NCBI RefSeq assembly: GCF_001908375.1
Contig: NZ_CP017241.1
Span: forward strand, 251,001-315,000
Direction of reading: 5' to 3'
From: Rhizobium etli 8C-3
GTDB lineage: Bacteria > Pseudomonadota > Alphaproteobacteria > Rhizobiales > Rhizobiaceae
DNA length: 64,000 bases
Positions 1 through 7,516 of the stretch are shown here, in pieces. The notes under the pieces were generated by a model. The model made no database searches and was not told the origin of the DNA. It worked only from the letters and a program-made list of their open reading frames with translations. Made by a program: the position numbers and the translations under genes. Within the stretch, counting starts at the first letter, position 1; each line of letters opens with the position of its first letter.

Positions 1-194
1 CCGCGACTCTGAACGTGACGAAACCGGTTATCACCCGGGCGCTGGATACGATGGGCGAAATGGGCCTTGTCGATCGGGCACGCGACGAAAGCGACCGCCG
101 GAACGTGATCATCAAGCGCACCGTCGGCGGCGCGCTCTATCTCGAGAAGCTCGGCGACCTGGTGCGTGACCAGGGGCGCCGCCTGCCGATCTAA
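1..194 (+). CDS. MarR-family regulator, C-terminal part (truncated by window edge)
   Basis: Reading from base 3 to the TAA at 192-194 gives about 63 residues that look like the second half of a MarR winged helix. The recognition helix and wing contain LNVTKPVITRALD, then LVDRARDESDRRNV with the DxxDRR wing signature, and a short basic C-terminal helix follows. The start lies outside the window, so its ligand and DNA-binding N-terminal part cannot be judged. It sits 17 bases before the NlpC/P60 gene on the same strand, so the two may be co-transcribed. It is too short for the open reading frame to be prominent on its own. Confidence 0.75.
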   Translation, partial: ATLNVTKPVITRALDTMGEMGLVDRARDESDRRNVIIKRTVGGALYLEKLGDLVRDQGRRLPI

Positions 195-211
195 GTGGAA
201 TGGAGATGACG

Positions 212-1060
212 ATGCTCGACCGCCGCCTGCATGCCTATCGGCCCGATCTTGCCGAAGCGGGTCTTGAAGGCAAGGTCGAGGCCTTGCGCTTCGTTTTCGG
301 TAGCCCGGCGCGGATCGCCGTTCCCGTTGCACCGCTTCGCCCGCAACCGGACATTTCGGTCGGCATCGACACCGAACTGCTCCTCGGGGAGGATGTAACG
401 GTCTTTGACCGCGCCGGGGGCTGGTGCTGGATAAAGGCCGCTTCGGACGGTTATGTCGGCTACATGCCGGAGGAGATGCTGTCAGGCGCCCAGGCGGAGC
501 CGACACATATCGTCACCGTGCAGCGCACGTTCCTCTATCCGCAACCCGAATTGCGAACACCCTATCGTTTCGTGCTTTCCATGGGCAGCCGCGTCAGGGT
601 CGCGGGTGAGGAAGAGGTGCGCGGAAACCACTACGTGGTTCTGGAGGATGGCACCGCCATTTTTGCAAGGCATGTCCAGCCGGTCAGCGCCGGCAAGGAT
701 GACGACTACGTCGAGATCGCGTCGCGCTTCGTGAATGCGCCCTACCTGTGGGGCGGTCGTTCAGGCCTTGGCATCGATTGTTCTGCCCTCGTTCAATTGG
801 CCATGCTGATGACCGGCAGAAGCGCGCCGCGCGACACGGACATGCAGGCAGCAGGTCTTGGCGAGAGGATCGATCGCTCAGGACTTCGCCGCGGCGACCT
901 GGTCTTCTGGAAGGGACATGTCGCAATCATGGAGGACCCCGAAACGATCATTCACGCCAACGGCTACACGATGACAGTTGCCCGCGAGAATTTCGAGGCG
1001 GCCGTCAAACGGATCGGCGAGCTCTACCAACAGCCGACCGGCTACCGCCGTCCGGTCTGA
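212..1060 (+). CDS. NlpC/P60 family peptidoglycan hydrolase with N-terminal SH3-like domain
   Basis: The 282-residue protein is a probable cell-wall endopeptidase of the NlpC/P60 (CHAP-related) cysteine peptidase superfamily. Residues about 55-145 form an SH3-like region. The catalytic domain starts near residue 165 with NAPYLWGGRSGLGIDCSALVQ, where Cys190 is the likely nucleophile. His236 in GHVAIM is the likely base, followed by HAN. No signal peptide is evident, which is common for rhizobial members. In-frame ATGs exist at 200, 206 and 212. I prefer 212 because GGAG at 202-205 lies six bases before it. Its stop abuts the stop of the convergent permease gene with no gap. Confidence 0.85.
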   Translation: MLDRRLHAYRPDLAEAGLEGKVEALRFVFGSPARIAVPVAPLRPQPDISVGIDTELLLGEDVTVFDRAGGWCWIKAASDGYVGYMPEEMLSGAQAEPTHIVTVQRTFLYPQPELRTPYRFVLSMGSRVRVAGEEEVRGNHYVVLEDGTAIFARHVQPVSAGKDDDYVEIASRFVNAPYLWGGRSGLGIDCSALVQLAMLMTGRSAPRDTDMQAAGLGERIDRSGLRRGDLVFWKGHVAIMEDPETIIHANGYTMTVARENFEAAVKRIGELYQQPTGYRRPV

Positions 1061-1918
1061 TCAAAATCGCCGCGGGTCGAGGAAATCGCGCAGTCCATCG
1101 CCCAGCATGTTGAAGCCGAGAACGCCGAGCGCGATTGCAAGGCCGGGCAGGATGGCAAGCCATGGCGCCAGCCCAAGATAGGTTTGGGAATCGGCGAGCA
1201 TCCGACCCCAGGTCGGCGCCGGCGGCGCCACGCCGAGGCCAAGGAAACTCAATCCGGCCTCAGTGAGGATCGCCAGCCCAAGCTGGATTGAGCCATGGAC
1301 GATGATCTGGTTCATGATGTTGGGAAGCACATGGCGCACCGAGATCGTCAAGCGGCTGTTGCCGATCGCGCGCGCCGCCAGCACATAGTCGCGGCTCCAG
1401 GCCTGAAGGGCAGCAGCAAGTGTCACCCGCGCGAAGACCGGGATCATGAAGGCGGCAATCGCCATGATCGCCGTGGCCCTGCCGGACCCGAGAAAAGCAC
1501 CGAGAATCATCGCCGAGAGGATCGGCGGCAGCGAGAAGATGATGTCGCAGACGCGCATCAGCAGTGTTTCGAAAATGCCGCGGGTCGCTGCTGCCGAAAT
1601 GCCGGCAAGCGAACCGATCGCGCCGCCGATGGCTACCGCGGTGATGGCGATCGACAGCGAATTCCAGCATCCGGCCATCAGCATCGAAAGAACGTCGCGG
1701 CCGAATTGGTCGGTACCGAGCACGCCGTAAGCGAAAGGCGGCTGCAGTTTGTAGATGATGTGCATCTTTGCTGGCGGCACCGGCGTCCAGACGAGTGACA
1801 GAAGTGCAACCGAAACAAGCAGTCCGACGACCGATGATCCTGCGAGAAGCCTTGTGTGCCGGCTAATGATAAATAGGCGCCTTTTGATGGAAGTATCGGA
1901 TGCGAACGCCATTGTCAT
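1061..1918 (-). CDS. Dipeptide/oligopeptide-type ABC transporter permease (DppC/OppC-like)
   Basis: This 285-residue inner-membrane permease has a cytoplasmic N-terminus, one early transmembrane helix, and a BPD_transp_1 core. The core has the EAA-type loop near LAARAIGNSRLTISVRHVLPN, as in DppC/OppC/GsiD. The start is the ATG at 1918, which overlaps the TGA of the upstream permease as ATGA, so the two are translationally coupled. Continuing the frame upstream of 1918 gives an Arg/Ala-rich shadow of the neighbouring gene and was discarded. No ATP-binding subunit follows; the next gene is convergent. The transporter must therefore borrow ATPases from elsewhere if it works. Substrate (peptide, nickel, or other) cannot be told from permease sequence. 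Confidence 0.9.
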   Translation of the reverse strand: MTMAFASDTSIKRRLFIISRHTRLLAGSSVVGLLVSVALLSLVWTPVPPAKMHIIYKLQPPFAYGVLGTDQFGRDVLSMLMAGCWNSLSIAITAVAIGGAIGSLAGISAAATRGIFETLLMRVCDIIFSLPPILSAMILGAFLGSGRATAIMAIAAFMIPVFARVTLAAALQAWSRDYVLAARAIGNSRLTISVRHVLPNIMNQIIVHGSIQLGLAILTEAGLSFLGLGVAPPAPTWGRMLADSQTYLGLAPWLAILPGLAIALGVLGFNMLGDGLRDFLDPRRF

Positions 1919-2862
1919 ACATTCCTTCGCAGTCGCGGATCGATCGCCAGATAGGACATCTCGACGAGGAAATTCATGATGACGACGAGCGCGGCAAGAA
2001 ACAGCACGACGTCCTGCATGGCGATGATGTCGCGTTGCGACAATGCCTGGTACGCAAGCCGTCCGAGACCTGGAAGGTTGAAGACGTTTTCGACCAGAAC
2101 CGCGCCCGCTACCAGGAACGTGAACTGCAGTCCAAGGGTCGTCAGGATCGGCACCAGTGCATTCGGCACGGCGTGCCGCCATAAGACGGCGCGCCCGGAC
2201 AATCCCTTCGCCAATGCCGTCCGCGTGAAATCCTCGTGCAGCGTTTCCAGTACCGCTGTGCGGGTGACGCGCGTCAGCACGCCCGCTTGCGGAAGCGCCA
2301 AGGCCGTGGCGGGCATAACCAGCGCCTGCAGTGCCGGCCAAAGCCCGCCATTCCAGCCGGGGAAGCCACCTGCAGGCAATAGTCCGAGCGTTGTCGAAAA
2401 CACGATGATCAGCAGCAGTGCCACCCAGAAGGCGGGAACGGCAATGCTTAGCTGTGAAAAGAGCGTCGCCATGATATCGGCGATGCCGTTCGGCCGAGCC
2501 GCCGCAAAGGAACCGAGCGGCACGGCGATGACGACGGAAAGGAGGATCGCGAGCAGCGCCAGCGGCAGCGTCACCGCCAACCGTTCGAGGATCAGTCCTG
2601 CAACCGGCACGCCATAGGTATAAGACTGGCCGAGATCGCCGGAAAACACCCCGGCTAACCATTGGCCGTAGCGAAGGATCAGAGGCTGATCGAGGCCGAG
2701 TTCATGGCGAAGTGCTGCCAGCGTCTCGGGCGTCGCCGAGGTTCCGAGCATGATCGAAGCGGGATCGCCCGGCAGCAGGTCCATGACCGCAAAGACCAGG
2801 AAGGAGACGGCAGCAAGCGTCAGGATCAGTCCGGCAAAGCGGCGGCCAAGAAGAGCGATCAT
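1915..2862 (-). CDS. Dipeptide/oligopeptide-type ABC transporter permease (DppB/OppB-like)
   Basis: This 315-residue permease has the DppB layout. An N-terminal helix (residues about 9-30) is followed by the family motif LLPGDPASIMLG and a periplasmic segment, then the BPD_transp_1 domain with an EAA loop near ALAKGLSGRAVLWRHAVPNAL. The start at 2862 gives MIALLGRRFAGL, the usual beginning of the family; longer readings add non-homologous residues. It overlaps the next permease by four bases and lies 229 bases downstream of the binding-protein gene, separated from it by a perfect hairpin at 3006-3028. That arrangement is typical for keeping more binding protein than permease. Confidence 0.9.
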   Translation of the reverse strand: MIALLGRRFAGLILTLAAVSFLVFAVMDLLPGDPASIMLGTSATPETLAALRHELGLDQPLILRYGQWLAGVFSGDLGQSYTYGVPVAGLILERLAVTLPLALLAILLSVVIAVPLGSFAAARPNGIADIMATLFSQLSIAVPAFWVALLLIIVFSTTLGLLPAGGFPGWNGGLWPALQALVMPATALALPQAGVLTRVTRTAVLETLHEDFTRTALAKGLSGRAVLWRHAVPNALVPILTTLGLQFTFLVAGAVLVENVFNLPGLGRLAYQALSQRDIIAMQDVVLFLAALVVIMNFLVEMSYLAIDPRLRRNV

Positions 2863-3005
2863 AGGCGCAGCTTGCTTGCAGCCGACACATTTCCTGTCCC
2901 CGCGCTTGTGCCGAAGGTCAGCAAAGAAAACCAGCCACGGCGCGCAGGCGGCGCGAACGACCCTATCGAAAGGTTCATTTGCGCCCAAGGGGTTCGGCGT
3001 TCTGG

Positions 3006-3028
3006 ATCCCTGTGACAGGCACAGGGAT
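3006..3028 (-). terminator. Intercistronic hairpin between binding-protein and permease genes
   Basis: ATCCCTGTG at 3006-3014 and CACAGGGAT at 3020-3028 form a perfect nine-base stem around a five-base loop. Neither strand has a run of T after it, so it is unlikely to be a strong intrinsic terminator. It is better read as an mRNA-stabilising or attenuating hairpin, as seen after binding-protein genes in several ABC operons. The role is inferred from position only. Confidence 0.45.
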
Positions 3029-3091
3029 GAGAATAAGGAGAATTGCGCGTCACCTATTCATGCCTTCTGCATGTCCAGTCCAAACTCAGCC

Positions 3092-4624
3092 TCACTCCTT
3101 CCATGCCACATTCGTCAGAACGTTCGAAGGAATCGGCTCGTTTTCCCACAAGCCCTTGAGATTCTTGTCCCATACGCCGAGCTTGGGCATGGCGAACAGA
3201 TATAGCGCCGGCACATCCTCGGCGAGGATTTTCTGCGCCTCCACGTTGATCTTGCTCTGCAAGGCGGGATCGGTCGTCTCCTGCACCTTCTTCATCAGAT
3301 CGTTGAAGACGGGGTTCTTGTAGTTGAAGTAGTAGGGATCGCGGGAATAGATGTCGATATCCATCGGCTCGGCATGCGCCACGATGGTCATTTCGTAGGC
3401 GCGGTCCTTCATCACATCCTGGACCCATTTTGCCGGAAATTCCGTCGGTTCAATATCCATGGTCACGCCGATCTCGGCAAACATTGCCTGCATGACCTGG
3501 GCGCTGCGGGGCGCATAGGCCATCTGCGGCGATTTGATCGTAAAGGTGAAGCCATTCGGATAACCGGCTTGCGCAAGGAGCGCCTTGGCCTTTTCGGGAT
3601 CGTAAGGCAACACGCCGGTCATGTCCTGATAACCCGGATCGTTCGGTGTATAATGGCTACCGATCGCCGTGCCGAGACCCGACCAGGCCCCGTCGATGAC
3701 GGTCTGGCGGTCGATCGCCATCATCAGAGCCTGGCGCACCCGCTTGTCGTCGAATGGCTTCCTGGAATTGTTCATGCCCGCAACGACCTTGAGTTCGGTA
3801 TTGCCGATCTTCGTCACGAGCCGTCGATCGCCTTCGAAGGAGCTCATCAGCTCGGGTGCGGCGAATTCCGGAATGGCGTCGACGTCGCCTGCCTTCAATG
3901 CGGCAGCCTGTGCTTGCGGGTCTGCTATGAAGCGAAAGGTCACCTTGTCGAGCTTCACGGATACCTGGCTGTTCCAGTAGGCTTCGTTTTTCGCGAGCTC
4001 GACCTTGTCGCCCTTCGCCCAGTTGACGAATTTGAACGGGCCGGTTCCGACCGGGTGTGTCTTGTCGCTCGCGGCAGATTTCGGACCAACCATGACCGAT
4101 GCCGGCCAGCCAAGCCAGTAAAGCAGGCTTCCCGTCGGCTGCGAGAGGCGCAGGACCAGCGTTTCGGGATCCGGCGTATCGATGGAGGCAATCGAGGCGA
4201 AGAAGCGCTTCTGCGGATTGACCGAATCTTTGCCGCGGGCACGTTCCAACGCGAACTTGGCGGTCGCGGAATCGAAGGCTTCGCCGTCGTGGAACTTGAC
4301 GCCGGTCTGAAGCTTGAACCTATAGGTCAGCCCGTCCGGCGAAATTTCCCAGCTCTTGGCAAGCTGCGGTCGGACCTTGCCGACCTCGTCGATCGACACC
4401 AGCCCTTCAAAGATATTCTGCCAGGTCACCTGACCGATCGCGACCGGTGCGGCGATTGTCGGATCGAGCCCGGTCGGCTCGACGCTCATGGCGAGATTGA
4501 GCGCCGCCTTGCCCGCTTTTGCCGGCATGACGGCGCAAGCCATCATCGCGACGGAAAGGGCGGCGCTGAGGAAAATGCCGTGGGCAAGGCGTGTGAAAGG
4601 TGCCGGCAACAGGCTGGTGATCAT
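3092..4624 (-). CDS. ABC transporter periplasmic substrate-binding protein, family 5 (DppA/OppA-like)
   Basis: This 510-residue SBP_bac_5 protein delivers a peptide or peptide-like ligand to the DppB/DppC permeases downstream. The signal peptide covers about residues 1-38 (basic start, hydrophobic core, cleavage after AVMPAKA). The mature part has the family landmarks EPTGLDP, the signature around GLTYRFKLQTGVKFHDG, and PVGTGPFKFVNW. I chose the ATG at 4624 (MITSLLP) because it places the signal peptide at the N-terminus; the track-style extension upstream adds a spurious segment. The 122-base gap after the LysR gene may hold its own promoter. Ligand identity is not visible. Confidence 0.92.
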   Translation of the reverse strand: MITSLLPAPFTRLAHGIFLSAALSVAMMACAVMPAKAGKAALNLAMSVEPTGLDPTIAAPVAIGQVTWQNIFEGLVSIDEVGKVRPQLAKSWEISPDGLTYRFKLQTGVKFHDGEAFDSATAKFALERARGKDSVNPQKRFFASIASIDTPDPETLVLRLSQPTGSLLYWLGWPASVMVGPKSAASDKTHPVGTGPFKFVNWAKGDKVELAKNEAYWNSQVSVKLDKVTFRFIADPQAQAAALKAGDVDAIPEFAAPELMSSFEGDRRLVTKIGNTELKVVAGMNNSRKPFDDKRVRQALMMAIDRQTVIDGAWSGLGTAIGSHYTPNDPGYQDMTGVLPYDPEKAKALLAQAGYPNGFTFTIKSPQMAYAPRSAQVMQAMFAEIGVTMDIEPTEFPAKWVQDVMKDRAYEMTIVAHAEPMDIDIYSRDPYYFNYKNPVFNDLMKKVQETTDPALQSKINVEAQKILAEDVPALYLFAMPKLGVWDKNLKGLWENEPIPSNVLTNVAWKE

Positions 4625-4746
4625 GGTCCTGCGGATCCTAAAAACGATGTGAAGCGATATGCACATTATGTGTTCACAGTGTATCGAAAAAAGCTACACA
4701 CCAAAAACAGAAGAAATGCAAGCGGTCTGCCTTCGCGACCGCGGTC

Positions 4747-5652
4747 TCAGCGGCTCTTCAGTTTCGTCCGCATGAAATTCTCGATAAACCCGATGAGCTT
4801 GCCGGCGGCGAAGGAGAGCTGCCGGTCCGGTGCGATCGAAAGTTCGGCATGGGTGCGGATGGAGCTTTCGCTGGAAAGCGCAATTGCAGCAAGCTGACCC
4901 GCCTCGATCTCGCGGCGGACAGCAAGGGCCGGCAGGAGCGTCACCGCGCTATCGCTGAGCACGAGTTCCTTAAGCATTTCCAGCGAACTTACCGTGAAAA
5001 CAGGGTCGATCGTCAGCCCCTGCCGCTCGACAAGTGCATCAAAGCTCTGGCGGAAACCAAACGACTTCTCGGGCAGAGCGAGCTTATCGCGCGCCAGTTC
5101 GCGAAGGCTGATTTCCTTGCGGAGCGCCGCTGCATGACGCGCCGACACGATCAAGTCGTAAGCGATCTCAAATCGTGTGACCACTTTTGCCTCCGATATC
5201 GGCGGCGCAAATAGCGTCAGGGCCATGTCGGCCTGTGCTGCGTTCACCGCTTCGATGGCCTGCCGCGCGCTGGTGATCGTCACTTCGAAGCGAATATTGG
5301 GATAGCTGAGGCTGAACTGCGAAAGCGCGGGAGCAAGAAGGCTGGTGACGATCGCTCCATTGGCGTAGATGGTCACCCTGCCGCGCCCGAGCCCCTTGAG
5401 ATCTTCGATCAGCTGTTGCACGTGCTCGAGTTCGCGAAGCGTCCTGCCCGCGCGCCCGGCAAGCAGCTCGCCTGCGGCCGTCAGCGTCACGCCGCGCGCG
5501 CTGCGTTCGACAAGCGCCGCGCCGAAATATTCTTCGAGATTCTCGATCTGGCGGCTGACGGCAGTCGGCGCGACGCCCAGGTTCTCGGCGGCCTGGCGCA
5601 TGGACTTTGTCCTCACCAGCTCGTCGAAATACATCAGGGCCCGGATCTGCAT
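4747..5652 (-). CDS. LysR-family transcriptional regulator of the peptide-uptake cluster
   Basis: The 301-residue protein has the LysR N-terminal winged helix-turn-helix (residues 1-60, with RQAAENLGVAPTAVSRQIENLE) and a LysR_substrate domain (about 90-290). It is sandwiched between a P1-family peptidase gene 44 bases upstream and the binding-protein gene downstream, all on the same strand. This is unusual for LysR genes, which are more often divergent from their target. It probably controls the peptide uptake/hydrolysis set, but no operator was identified. The effector is unknown. Confidence 0.9.
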   Translation of the reverse strand: MQIRALMYFDELVRTKSMRQAAENLGVAPTAVSRQIENLEEYFGAALVERSARGVTLTAAGELLAGRAGRTLRELEHVQQLIEDLKGLGRGRVTIYANGAIVTSLLAPALSQFSLSYPNIRFEVTITSARQAIEAVNAAQADMALTLFAPPISEAKVVTRFEIAYDLIVSARHAAALRKEISLRELARDKLALPEKSFGFRQSFDALVERQGLTIDPVFTVSSLEMLKELVLSDSAVTLLPALAVRREIEAGQLAAIALSSESSIRTHAELSIAPDRQLSFAAGKLIGFIENFMRTKLKSR

Positions 5653-5696
5653 TTTTTCTCTCCGCCGCTTGGGCCTTCTTTACTTCGTCCAGGCAA

Positions 5697-6683
5697 TCAG
5701 CGCCCGTCCGGGTAAAGCTGGCGCCAGGCTCGCTGCGCACCTTCGTAAGGCAGCGCTGTCGCTTCGTAAACACCGCGCGCGATGGCCCGGGCCATGACCA
5801 TCCCCGCAAGATGGCAAAGCTCCATCAGTTCGCCCCTGTCGGCCATCGCTCGTGCACCGGTCGAGGCGGCAAAGACCGTATCGCCGTCGAGCGGCAGATG
5901 CGCCGGAAGCAGTGCCCTTGCGAGCCCGTCTTGTGCGCCTAGCGAAAGGCGGTGAGCCTCGGTCTTCGTCAGCGCCGCATCGGTCACGACAGCACCGATC
6001 GTTGTTGCGGGCACCGTCAGGCCCTTCAGCCGCAAGCGATGATCTGCCACCTCCGGCATTCCGAGCCCGCCGAATTCACTGTCTTGTTCAAAGGGTGCGG
6101 CCCAGAAATGCGGCCCGTCGCCGATCGTTGCCGAACCGAGCGCATTGACTGCGACGATTGCCGCCACCCGATGCCCGGCGCTGCTGACCGCGCTTGCCGA
6201 GCCGAGCCCGCCCTTGAATGTCGCTGTCGTCGCACCCGTTCCAGCCCCCACCGTTCCGAGCGGAAATTCGCCCTTCGCCGCTGCCTGGAAGGCCGCATAG
6301 CCCATCTCCTGGTAAGGTGAATGCAGGCCCCAATCCTTGTCACCGCCGTTCAGCAGATCGAAGAGGATCGCCTCTGGTACGATTGGCACGCGCACCGTAC
6401 CCACCTGAAATCCGCGGCCTGATTGCCTCAGGCCGGCCTGGACGCCGCCTGCCGCATCCAGCCCGAAGGCCGAGCCGCCGGAAAGAACGAAGGCATCAAC
6501 CTTCTCGACGGTCATCGACGGATCGAGCAAGGCGGTGTCCCGGCCCCCGGGCGCGCCGCCGAGAACGGTGGCCGAAGCCGTCGCCGGTTCGTCGAAGATG
6601 ATCGCGGTGACGCCGGAACCGAGCTTCAGGTCCGTTGCCTGGCCGACCGAAACGCCTTCGATGTCGGTAATGAGATTGAGCAA
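5697..6683 (-). CDS. P1-family (DmpA-like) aminopeptidase / Ntn-fold self-processing hydrolase, TTG start
   Basis: The 328-residue protein matches the DmpA/NylC (peptidase P1) family of Ntn-like hydrolases that cleave themselves to expose an N-terminal Ser/Thr nucleophile. Visible landmarks are ITDIEGVSVGQATD at the start, the Gly-rich FVLSGGSAFGLDAAGG, and a TTIGAVVTDAALTK segment that aligns with the nucleophile region. The Asn/Gly usually before the nucleophile is not obvious, so self-cleavage is not certain. The best start is a TTG at 6683 (MLNLITDIEG), with AAGGA about eight bases upstream; no ATG fits. Its position before the LysR and peptide-transport genes suggests it hydrolyses imported small peptides or beta-peptides. 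Confidence 0.85.
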   Translation of the reverse strand: MLNLITDIEGVSVGQATDLKLGSGVTAIIFDEPATASATVLGGAPGGRDTALLDPSMTVEKVDAFVLSGGSAFGLDAAGGVQAGLRQSGRGFQVGTVRVPIVPEAILFDLLNGGDKDWGLHSPYQEMGYAAFQAAAKGEFPLGTVGAGTGATTATFKGGLGSASAVSSAGHRVAAIVAVNALGSATIGDGPHFWAAPFEQDSEFGGLGMPEVADHRLRLKGLTVPATTIGAVVTDAALTKTEAHRLSLGAQDGLARALLPAHLPLDGDTVFAASTGARAMADRGELMELCHLAGMVMARAIARGVYEATALPYEGAQRAWRQLYPDGR

Positions 6684-6727
6684 GTGTGCCGTCCTTGTTG
6701 ACGTAGGATAGGATCGCAACCAGCACG

Positions 6728-6761
6728 AAAAAACAAGACCGGCCCCGTTTTGGGACCGGTC
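6728..6761 (-). terminator. Intrinsic terminator after the 64-residue gene
   Basis: A ten-base stem with one mismatch (6737-6746 with 6752-6761) around a short loop is followed, reading the minus strand, by TTGTTTTTT. It lies just downstream of the small gene at 6806-7000 and ahead of the P1 peptidase gene. It would separate their transcripts. Confidence 0.65.
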
Positions 6762-6805
6762 ATGAACCTTTAAACGCGATGAAGTGCGGCAACCAAAGCC
6801 TGTTT

Positions 6806-7000
6806 TCAGGCATGGATTGGCTTTGGATGGCGCCGGGTCATCAGATCGTGGATCGCGAGCTTCACCTCGTCCGGCGAACTGAAACGCTGCTCGTCAAGGT
6901 CGTGCACGTGAAACTTCACGGCGATGAATTTCAGCCGGTCTTCATCTGGGATGACGATCCCCACGGGAACGCCTGCATATTCGATAACTTGCTTTTTCAT
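6806..7000 (-). CDS. Small conserved-looking hypothetical protein, 64 residues
   Basis: The ATG at 7000 is preceded by AGGAG with good spacing, and the coding sequence is followed by an intrinsic terminator, so this is very likely a real small gene. The product has a mixed alpha/beta look with VIEYAGVPVGIVIPDEDRL, then a FIAVKFHVHDLD strand, then an acidic helix. It has no signal peptide, membrane helix, cysteine pair or helix-turn-helix. I do not recognise a named family, and I assign no function. The frame continues upstream to 7168 but without support for a longer start. Confidence 0.7.
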   Translation of the reverse strand: MKKQVIEYAGVPVGIVIPDEDRLKFIAVKFHVHDLDEQRFSSPDEVKLAIHDLMTRRHPKPIHA

Positions 7001-7516
7001 GCGTAGAACTCCTGCCGCGCGGACTGCGAGGCGATGACGAATTGACTTGTCTGATACCGTTGAAAGGGGACGAAGGTCACATTCGACAGTTCGGGCGGGA
7101 GAGGGCGCCCGGACGGTCATTACCGAGCACAATTCGCCCAAGGAGGGTGGCGAGAATACCGATATCAATCATGTCTCGTTCCTTGTGTTGGCGTTGCACT
7201 CTTGAGGTCTCGAAAGGCTCGGGACCCAGCGACGACTATCTCTTAATCTACTTTATTTGTAGAGAATAGAGTACAGCCTGTCAGAAACATATTCCGAAAC
7301 GTGTCAAAATATCGACGTTTCGAAAAAAATAATTCCACCACAGTCATACTTGCTGAAAGAACCCTATCAGATCTTTGTGCAAATTGCGTGACGGCCGGAA
7401 GCCTCGTTTCGATCACCGGGAAAGACATAGGAAGTCGCTTTGATTCCGGCAATGGGGCTTTTGATTAAAAAACCGAAAGCCTCGAAATGACCGCATTGTT
7501 TAATGGTGCAGGAGGA
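7001..7516. other. Gene-free, relatively AT-rich intergenic region
   Basis: About 515 bases with no convincing gene on either strand. The part from roughly 7230 to 7500 is visibly richer in A and T than its surroundings. It should hold the promoter of the minus-strand 64-residue gene and the 3' end of the aminotransferase transcript. I could not identify a clear terminator or operator in it. Confidence 0.5.

Noticed and set aside
3374..4897. 507-residue open frame on the plus strand
   Set aside because: Antisense shadow of the substrate-binding protein gene and the LysR gene end.
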